From Kuafuiihalomonas phototrophica (lineage in GTDB: Bacteria; Myxococcota; Kuafuiibacteriia; Kuafuiibacteriales; Kuafuiibacteriaceae), in NCBI GenBank assembly GCA_031800475.1, contig DAPKRQ010000192.1, positions 1-12,190 of the forward strand: a stretch of 12,190 nucleotides of DNA, in the 5' to 3' direction. This document shows, piece after piece, positions 7,165 to 12,190 of this stretch. Made by a program: the position numbers and the translations under genes. The notes beneath the pieces are model-generated. The model was not told where the DNA came from and searched no databases. It saw only the letters and a program-made list of their open reading frames with translations. Positions within the stretch are counted from its first letter, which is position 1, and each line of letters opens with the position of its first letter.

Positions 7165-7205
7165 ATACTATGTTGAAGAGATGACACGTGTCATGACACA
7201 TGACG
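7165..7205 (-). promoter_or_regulatory. Promoter-like hexamers overlapped by an ATGACAC operator array
   Basis: ATGACACGTGTCAT at 7181-7194 is a perfect 14-base palindrome. GTGTCATGACAC at 7188-7199 is a second, overlapping perfect palindrome. ATGACAC occurs at 7181 and 7193, 12 bases apart, and a partial ATGACG follows at 7200. On the minus strand ATGACA (7189-7194) could be a -35 and TAGTAT (7165-7170) a -10, spaced 18 bases, so a bound repressor would cover the -35. The stretch is more AT-rich than its surroundings. It most likely controls the minus-strand lipoprotein operon, because the other neighbouring gene ends before it. The regulator is not identified. Confidence 0.45.
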
Positions 7206-7235
7206 AGTTGGAGGGTTTTGGCACGGTGGGGGGAG

Positions 7236-7259
7236 CGGTGGCCCCGAACGGGGCCACCG
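7236..7259 (-). terminator. Strong hairpin downstream of the exported-protein gene
   Basis: A perfect 10-base stem (CGGTGGCCCC/GGGGCCACCG) with loop GAAC starts 7 bases after the stop at 7266. No T-run follows on the transcribed strand, which is common in GC-rich genomes. It separates the exported-protein gene from the promoter region of the lipoprotein operon. Confidence 0.6.
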
Positions 7260-7265
7260 GCGGTT

Positions 7266-7778
7266 CTACGGAGAGGCGGATGCGGTGAGCCCCTTCTGCA
7301 TGGCGCGGAACCGCTGGACGTAGGCGTGGACCTTGGGTTCGGCCATGGACCGTGCCGTCACGCGAAGCTCCATGCCGCGGTCGTCGGCTCGGTAGGGAAG
7401 GCGGAGCCCTTCGGGCCCCATGCACTGGGACACCCGGTCCACCGCGATGCAGCTCCAACGGCGAGACCGCTCGCCGTGGCCAACGGCCACGGCCTCGAAG
7501 ACGAGGACCGCGTGCTCGGGAATCGGCGTGTCACTCGACTCGAATCGGACGGCTCGCTGATCCGCCGCACGCTCCGTGCGATGCACGGCCGTTTGGAGGT
7601 AGCGATCCAGCTCGAAGCGATCGGCGTCGTCCGACTTCAGCACGAGCTTCAAGGCCCCCAGGGGCACGATGGGCGTGCGGGTCGGTTCCGCTTCCGCCGA
7701 GCTTGCGCAGACCGCCAGCGCGCAACCGGCAGCGAGGGTGGTGAGGAGGTTTTTCAGTGAGGTGTCGATTTGGATCAT
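7266..7778 (-). CDS. Exported protein of unknown function
   Basis: The protein has 170 residues from the ATG at 7778. Residues 1-30 (MIQIDTSLKNLLTTLAAGCA onward to ASSAEA) form a typical signal peptide cut after AEA, so the product should be periplasmic or secreted. The mature part, about 140 residues, has a charged start (LKLVLKSDDADRFELDRYLQ) and a central part with two cysteines about ten residues apart (WSCIAVDRVSQCMGPEG) that could form a disulfide. No known domain is recognised. AGGA lies about ten bases before the ATG. A GTG at 7796 in the same frame adds six residues and is less likely. The gene is divergent from the kinase and ends in a strong hairpin. Confidence 0.65.
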   Translation of the reverse strand: MIQIDTSLKNLLTTLAAGCALAVCASSAEAEPTRTPIVPLGALKLVLKSDDADRFELDRYLQTAVHRTERAADQRAVRFESSDTPIPEHAVLVFEAVAVGHGERSRRWSCIAVDRVSQCMGPEGLRLPYRADDRGMELRVTARSMAEPKVHAYVQRFRAMQKGLTASASP

Positions 7779-8000
7779 GGCCAAAGTTCCTTTCACTTTC
7801 GCCGTGTACGGTTCGAAGCGAATCCGTCACCTGCGGGCTTCGAAAAGTGTTCAGACCTCAGTGCTGAACCCGGCTCGGCCGGCGCCGTTCGTGACGGCTT
7901 TCGGGTTTACATCCATTGGAGCGAAAGTGGATCCGGGTCATCGGTCACGGTCTCTCCAGGTCCTGCCTCGAATCGCGTTCGCGGTTCTTCGTGGGGGCCC
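7779..8000. promoter_or_regulatory. Divergent region between exported protein and kinase, with two inverted repeats
   Basis: TTCGAAGC (7812-7819) and GCTTCGAA (7837-7844) are perfect 8-base arms separated by 17 bases. GTTCAG (7849-7854) and CTGAAC (7864-7869) are 6-base arms separated by 9. Both could be operator sites or hairpins in the 5' regions of either gene. The kinase frame remains open through this region to 7770, so part of it could instead encode the start of the kinase. Confidence 0.35.
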
Positions 8001-9734
8001 ATGTGGCAGGGTGTGGGCATCGCAGCGATCGGCTCGGGCGATTCGAGCCGGGCGTCACCCGATGGATTCGGGGCCGAGGTATTCTTGGCCACGACCCAGG
8101 GCGAAGCGGGCTTTTCGCGGCCGGTGGTCATCAAGCGCATGCTTCCGCAGCTGGCCGCGAACGAGGCCTACACCAGGCTGTTCGTTCGAGAAGCGCGGAT
8201 CGCGTCGTTTCTGCGTCACCCCAACATCGTGCAGGTTCTGGACTTCGCTCGAGACGACGATGGGCAGTTGTTCATGGTTTTGGAGTGGGTCGAAGGGTGC
8301 GACCTGTGGAAGCTGCAGAAGCTCGGTCGACTTCCGGCAGAGCTCATCGCCCACATCACGGGCGAGATATTGAGTGGCCTGCACCACGCCCACACCCTGG
8401 AGGTCGACGGCAAGCCCGCGAACCTGGTCCACCGGGACATATCGCCCCACAACGTGCTGATCTCCTGCCTGGGGGACGTGAAGGTCTCGGATTTCGGCAT
8501 CGCGAAGGCGGCGTTCAACGACACGGTTCCGACGGAGTCGGGGCAGATCAGTGGAAAGGTCGGTTATATCGCTCCCGAACGGCTTCGAGGTCGAAAAGCC
8601 GATCCGCGGGCCGACCTGTGGGCGGTCGGGGTCGTGCTGTACGAGATGATCACGCGCCGCCGGCTGTTCGCTGGCGACGGGCTCGACGGCCTGTTTCAAA
8701 GCTGCACCCAAGAGATCGAGCCGCCGGTGAGCGAGGACTTTGCAGTGCCGGGCGGTTTGTCGGACCTGTGCATGCAGCTGCTCGAGCGGGACCCGGACGC
8801 TCGCATCTCGACGGCCGAGGAGGCGCTGGAGCGGCTCCACGAAACGGATCTCGTTCCCCGGATGGGGAGCAAGCGGCTGGCAAAATGGTTTTCGGAACAC
8901 GCTCCGCACGACGCACTCAGTCCCGCGGCGTCGGCAGCGTTCGGAGCGTCCGGAGCACGAGGCGAGGCGGCAGCGAAGGCCGGTACCCCCGGACCCGCGC
9001 CCACGTCGAATGGGTTGGCTGGACCCGAGCGCCAACGCGCCTGGGAACACTCGATTCCGGAGGAGCTGGCCTTGGCAACCCGGGGCTCGGCACCCAGCAT
9101 GGCCGGGGCGCCGGCAGCGACTCCATGGGTCGGCATGTCTCGGCTGTCCCTCGCGATGGCGCTCGTCGGGGCGCTCCTTTTCGGCGCCTCTCTTTCGTTG
9201 TGGTGGCACACCCGTCCGCCGCAGATTCTGACCGTGGTCGAGGCTCCACCGCCCGAAGGCGTCGATGCCCTCCCGACCGGGTCCCGCATGGAAGACTCTG
9301 CGGCGCGGTCGGCGGCTGAAGCCGCTTCGGGTCCCCTGCAGCCCGGTTCCGACCTCTCCGACGAAGCCGCTGCGGGCGAGCCGATTCCGTCGGCTCCGGC
9401 GACCCCTACCCAGGGTGCTGAAGCGGCGCGCCAGGGCGCAGCGGACACCGGCGTGAGCCGGGCGGAGGATCGGACCGGTTCACGACCGGCTCGGCGGACC
9501 GGGCGCACGACCGCGCGCCCGGCGAAGGGTCGGTTGTTCATCGGGTCTCAACCGTGGGCCGAGGTGTGGGTGGACGGAGAGAAGCAGAGCGAGCCCACGC
9601 CCTTGTTCGTGAAGCTGGACCCGGGCACCCACGAGGTGGAGCTTCGAAACCCGGATCTGGGTCGCCGGGTCAAAAAGACCGTGGAAATCTCGGCCGGGGG
9701 CCAGACGCGTTTGTTTCACGCGTTCGAGCGCTGA
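8001..9734 (+). CDS. Transmembrane Ser/Thr protein kinase with C-terminal PEGA domain
   Basis: The protein has 577 residues from the ATG at 8001. The Hanks-type kinase domain has catalytic K45 (VVIKRM), helix-C E64, the catalytic loop HRDISPHN (H144, D146, N151), DFG at 164-166 and APE at 191-193, so it should be an active RD kinase. The glycine loop is odd: IGSG (10-13) is split from GFGAEVFLA (22-30) by eight residues, and a plus-one frame at 8003-8059 encodes LGRFEPG, as kinase N-termini usually read. A linker rich in Ala/Pro follows, then one membrane segment (about 382-402, SLAMALVGALLFGASLSLWW), a second Ala/Pro linker, and a PEGA domain (about 510-577, with PWAEVWVDGEKQSEPTPLFV and LDPGTHEVELRNPD). 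The kinase is thus cytoplasmic, with PEGA outside. The start is uncertain: the frame is open to 7770 and the ribosome-binding site is weak. The substrate is unknown. Confidence 0.88.
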   Translation: MWQGVGIAAIGSGDSSRASPDGFGAEVFLATTQGEAGFSRPVVIKRMLPQLAANEAYTRLFVREARIASFLRHPNIVQVLDFARDDDGQLFMVLEWVEGCDLWKLQKLGRLPAELIAHITGEILSGLHHAHTLEVDGKPANLVHRDISPHNVLISCLGDVKVSDFGIAKAAFNDTVPTESGQISGKVGYIAPERLRGRKADPRADLWAVGVVLYEMITRRRLFAGDGLDGLFQSCTQEIEPPVSEDFAVPGGLSDLCMQLLERDPDARISTAEEALERLHETDLVPRMGSKRLAKWFSEHAPHDALSPAASAAFGASGARGEAAAKAGTPGPAPTSNGLAGPERQRAWEHSIPEELALATRGSAPSMAGAPAATPWVGMSRLSLAMALVGALLFGASLSLWWHTRPPQILTVVEAPPPEGVDALPTGSRMEDSAARSAAEAASGPLQPGSDLSDEAAAGEPIPSAPATPTQGAEAARQGAADTGVSRAEDRTGSRPARRTGRTTARPAKGRLFIGSQPWAEVWVDGEKQSEPTPLFVKLDPGTHEVELRNPDLGRRVKKTVEISAGGQTRLFHAFER

Positions 9735-9771
9735 TTCGGCACGTTCTTTCACCACTCCTCGAGGAGCGGGC

Positions 9772-9787
9772 GTCGCCTCCTGGCGAC
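9772..9787 (+). terminator. Hairpin downstream of the kinase
   Basis: A 6-base perfect stem (GTCGCC/GGCGAC) with loop TCCT begins 37 bases after the kinase stop. No T-run follows, so this is a weak candidate for the kinase terminator. Confidence 0.35.
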
Positions 9788-9980
9788 CCGAGCCGTCCTG
9801 GCTCCGCCCCTCGCCCTGCCGACCAAGCAACGGGAGTGCCAAAGAGGCTCGTTGGCCGAGAACCGTAGGTTGCCCACGACGGAAGGGCGGCTGCCCCAGC
9901 TGGCGTGCACCCGACAGGCTGGGACTTGCGCCTGGGGCCCGACCGCCGAATGCCGTGCCTAGAGGGCTCGGCAACCTTCC

Positions 9981-10004
9981 GAAACCGGCCATCCGCCGGC
10001 TTTC
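9981..10004 (-). terminator. Hairpin just downstream of the peroxidase
   Basis: CCGGC/GCCGG with a 5-base loop is extended by GAAA/TTTC across a one-base bulge. It lies 8 bases after the peroxidase stop. On the transcribed strand the stem ends in TTTC, which gives a short T-run. Confidence 0.45.
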
Positions 10005-10011
10005 GTTCAGC

Positions 10012-11712
10012 TCAACCGCACCGGAGGCCGCGCAATCGCTCTCGAATCCGCCACATCCAGGGCTCGGAGGTCTCGGGCAAGACCGCAGCCACCCGGAGCA
10101 TGTCCTGAATCGACCGGATCCGACGCCGCCGGCCTCGGACCCGAACCTCGATCCCGTCGGGGCAGATGGCCGGATCTTTCGCGTTGAGATAGCTCGATGG
10201 GTCACGCTGGACCAGGTGGACCAACGTTTCGGCCACGAGGCGGCTTCCGACCTCGCCGAGGCGCAGGCCATCTTGCTGCAACTCCGCCTCGCGGAGCGCA
10301 TAGTACCAAAGGGGCGTGGCTCGCCACAGCGGCTGGGCATCGGGAAACGGAGGGTTTCGATGGGGCACCCAAGACCCATTTGGGCCCAGGCTGCACAGGG
10401 CGTCGATGATGGCGCGACTTTGGGGGTCATCTCCTTCGGGAAAGAGCTCCGTGTAGACCAGCGGGTGAAAGCCCATGCGGCGGGCGATGGCCTGGCCGGT
10501 GGGCAGGCTGAGGTTGAAGCTTCGGCGGAGATTGCGAATGGCCAGGTTCTTCAGGACCCGGCGGGTTTCGTTGGGAAGGCGACCGAGACCGTTCGAGATG
10601 CGGGGATCGATGCGCCGGGCCCTTTGGGCACGGGGCCCGACGAAATCTTCCCAATCGACCACGAATGCGTCCCGAAGCTGGCCCCGATGGTCGAAGTGAA
10701 CCTCGGGTTTCGGAAAGAGGAGCGCCTCCACCGGCTGCTCTCCGCCGCGGAGGCGGTAGCGCGGCCGGATCATGGAATGGCCGAACCGAAAGCCCGCCAC
10801 GGCGAACTCGAGCGGGATGAACACGCCCGGATCGTCTGCAAATGCACCCAGGTGAACGGGGCCGCTTGCCAGGACCGAGCGCGCCACGGCTCGATCGCAT
10901 ACCGCAGGGAGGTAGTCGTTCAACACGATGTATTGGTACGCCCACCGGACCAGTTGTTGCGTCCGAACGAACGATTCGGCGGGGCTCGCGTCCGGGCCCA
11001 GGGGCTGGCTGTCTTGGATCGCGTTGTGGAACGCCAAGAAGGCGGCGTGGAGCTGGGCGATGATGACGTTTTCGTCGTTGCGTTGGTCGGCGACCACGGC
11101 CCGACCGAAGTGGGGAAACCTTCGTTGTCGGGGCAGGTCTACCTGCGGGGCCCCCGAGGCGGTCTTTCCTCGAAAAACGTGCAGCCGGAAATCCGCGTCG
11201 TAGAGCCCTTCGGTTCGAGCGACCGGGCCCACGCCCTTGGGCCCACGGTACCACGCAAAGTCCCGGACTTGGGCCTGCGACGTCGAACCCGGAGCGAGGC
11301 CCGGTCCACCTCCGTACACGCTGTCCAAGTCGAGCTTGGCCCGGCGTCCGTTCCGAAGCTCTTCCGCCACCCGCAAGGGATCCCGCCGCTCCAGCATGGG
11401 ATGTCCGGGCCGGTCGATTTCGGTCACGTCCGGGATCTCGCGGTCGGTCCGGGCCGTGACGTCGTGGTCGATGAATTGGCCCAGATACGTATGGATGGCG
11501 GGAATGTCGGAATCCCGGGCGTCCGAATCGTCTGGCTGGGTCATGGCGATCGCCAGTGCATCCAACTGCTGTACGATGGTTTCAGTGGGCATCACCACCG
11601 AACCATCGTGGGTCGCCAGGCTCTGGAACATGTATCCGAAGCGGGTGGAAAAGAGCAGACCGTCGCGGTTGTCGACACCGCGGAAGTGACCGGCCCGGTC
11701 GATGACGCTCAC
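10012..11712 (-). CDS. Animal-type heme peroxidase
   Basis: The protein has 566 residues and matches the animal heme peroxidase superfamily (myeloperoxidase/peroxinectin type). YLGQFIDHDVT gives Q79, D82, distal H83 and calcium-site D84. RNDENVIIAQLHAAFLAFHN gives catalytic R211 and E214. FRFGHSMIRPRY gives proximal heme ligand H312. D82 and E214 match the residues that form ester bonds to heme in the mammalian enzymes. The known reaction is H2O2-dependent oxidation of halides or organic substrates. The N-terminus (MSVIDRAGHFRGVDNRDG) is polar and lacks a signal peptide, so the enzyme appears cytoplasmic or leaves by another route. The start is GTG at 11712, with GGAAGG about nine bases upstream inside the end of the CHAT gene, three bases away. 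The two genes are therefore almost certainly co-transcribed. Confidence 0.88.
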   Translation of the reverse strand: MSVIDRAGHFRGVDNRDGLLFSTRFGYMFQSLATHDGSVVMPTETIVQQLDALAIAMTQPDDSDARDSDIPAIHTYLGQFIDHDVTARTDREIPDVTEIDRPGHPMLERRDPLRVAEELRNGRRAKLDLDSVYGGGPGLAPGSTSQAQVRDFAWYRGPKGVGPVARTEGLYDADFRLHVFRGKTASGAPQVDLPRQRRFPHFGRAVVADQRNDENVIIAQLHAAFLAFHNAIQDSQPLGPDASPAESFVRTQQLVRWAYQYIVLNDYLPAVCDRAVARSVLASGPVHLGAFADDPGVFIPLEFAVAGFRFGHSMIRPRYRLRGGEQPVEALLFPKPEVHFDHRGQLRDAFVVDWEDFVGPRAQRARRIDPRISNGLGRLPNETRRVLKNLAIRNLRRSFNLSLPTGQAIARRMGFHPLVYTELFPEGDDPQSRAIIDALCSLGPNGSWVPHRNPPFPDAQPLWRATPLWYYALREAELQQDGLRLGEVGSRLVAETLVHLVQRDPSSYLNAKDPAICPDGIEVRVRGRRRRIRSIQDMLRVAAVLPETSEPWMWRIRERLRGLRCG

Positions 11713-11715
11713 GCT

Positions 11716-12190
11716 TCAGCGCCTTCCGTACAGGCGAAATGCTCGCCAGGTTTCGCCACCCGCGGCCGCGTCTGCGAGCGCCGCTTTGCGCAGTGCATCA
11801 GCCGGACTTTCCAACGGCTCGTACGAATAGAATCGCTCCATGAATCGGACGGCCTCGTCGTCTCGAATCGGGCGGACTGTGGCGAGCACGGACCTGGCCC
11901 CTGCCGCCAGCAGCGCATCGGCGAGGCCGACCCCGTCCCGTGAGCTGAGCTTCATCGGCTGGCCGGTTTCACACCCGCTCAGTACGGCCAGTCGCAGCGG
12001 GAGGCGCTGGATCAAAATGTCGTCGAGCGTCATCCGTTCTTCCCGGGCCAAACGAAGGTGGGCGCTCCAAGGGTCCGAAGGCGTGAGCCTACCGTGCCCG
12101 GCGAAGTGAAGCACCGAAGCCCCGGACAGGGCGTCCAAGACCGCCTGTCGGGTGGCCGCGGGACCGATCAGGGTGCGGACCGACCGCAGG
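11716..12190 (-). CDS. CHAT-domain (caspase-like) protein, C-terminal part
   Basis: The frame is open to the right edge, so only the last 157 residues are seen. They form the C-terminal half of a CHAT peptidase domain: SVLHFAGHGRL carries the catalytic His (codon 12094-12096) and LAVLSGCETG the catalytic Cys (codon 11971-11973). The domain ends with GVGLADALLAAGARSVLATV and the usual WRAFRLYG close to the stop. CHAT is a caspase/separase-like cysteine peptidase domain, often fused to TPR repeats on its N-terminal side; whether repeats are present lies outside the window. Both catalytic residues are intact, so it should be an active protease. It directly precedes the peroxidase with a 3-base gap. 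An apparent start at 12138 is TTG inside the domain and is not the true start. Confidence 0.88.
   Translation of the reverse strand, partial: LRSVRTLIGPAATRQAVLDALSGASVLHFAGHGRLTPSDPWSAHLRLAREERMTLDDILIQRLPLRLAVLSGCETGQPMKLSSRDGVGLADALLAAGARSVLATVRPIRDDEAVRFMERFYSYEPLESPADALRKAALADAAAGGETWRAFRLYGRR

Larger units (their letters stand above)
9735..10011. other. Intergenic region between convergent kinase and peroxidase genes
   Basis: There is no supportable gene in these 277 bases. Open frames crossing it are extensions of shadows of the two flanking genes. A 12-base palindrome CTCCTCGAGGAG at 9755-9766 and two terminator-like hairpins (listed separately) are the only structure seen. Confidence 0.6.

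Noticed and set aside
7849..7869. GTTCAG repeat as an SOS (LexA) box
   Set aside because: GTTCAG is part of the box described for deltaproteobacterial LexA, but the bases upstream do not fit that consensus and the flanking genes are not SOS-type.
7770..8000. 77-residue N-terminal extension of the kinase
   Set aside because: There is no domain similarity, and it overlaps the start of the divergent gene; kept only as a note because the kinase start is uncertain.
9955..11943. A 662-codon plus-strand open frame across the peroxidase and CHAT genes
   Set aside because: Both minus-strand genes in this stretch have complete catalytic motifs; the plus frame has no recognisable domain and spans a gene boundary.

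Overview
The window is GC-rich, with strong G/C preference at third codon positions. The gene content suggests a myxobacterium-like bacterium (Myxococcota or a relative): lipoproteins with many C-x5-DC type cysteine repeats, a von Willebrand A (vWA) lipoprotein, a Ser/Thr kinase with a transmembrane segment and a PEGA tail, and a CHAT-domain protein. The taxonomic call is inference from gene types. No rRNA, tRNA, CRISPR array or insertion sequence was seen.

Left part (1-3300). The last 35 codons of a plus-strand gene enter from the left edge. Convergent to it is a minus-strand protein with the metallo-beta-lactamase/beta-CASP fold of the DNA-ligase-associated exonuclease family, in which most metal ligands have been replaced. 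A small BolA/IbaG-type gene diverges from it. The 3' end of BolA overlaps the 3' end of a minus-strand COG3146-type acetyltransferase by 17 bases. Just upstream of the acetyltransferase is an open frame with no standard start and no recognised product.

Central operon (7200 down to 1732, minus strand). From promoter side to end it encodes a Cys-rich lipoprotein, a vWA lipoprotein, an exported protein with two membrane segments, a second Cys-rich lipoprotein with about 45 cysteines, the unexplained open frame, and the acetyltransferase. Three junctions are 4-base stop/start overlaps, so translation is probably coupled. An operator-like array of ATGACAC repeats with promoter-like hexamers lies about 350 bases upstream of the first gene. 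The set looks like a cell-surface or secreted adhesion module. Its exact job is unknown.

Right part (7266-12190). An exported protein of unknown function (minus) diverges from the PEGA Ser/Thr kinase (plus). The kinase C-lobe is intact, but its glycine loop is abnormal and a neighbouring frame carries what looks like the usual kinase N-terminus. Convergent to the kinase is a two-gene minus-strand unit: the end of a CHAT (caspase-like) protein running off the right edge, then, after 3 bases, an animal-type heme peroxidase with all catalytic residues and no signal peptide. The CHAT-peroxidase pair and the inactivated nuclease-like protein are the most interesting items.
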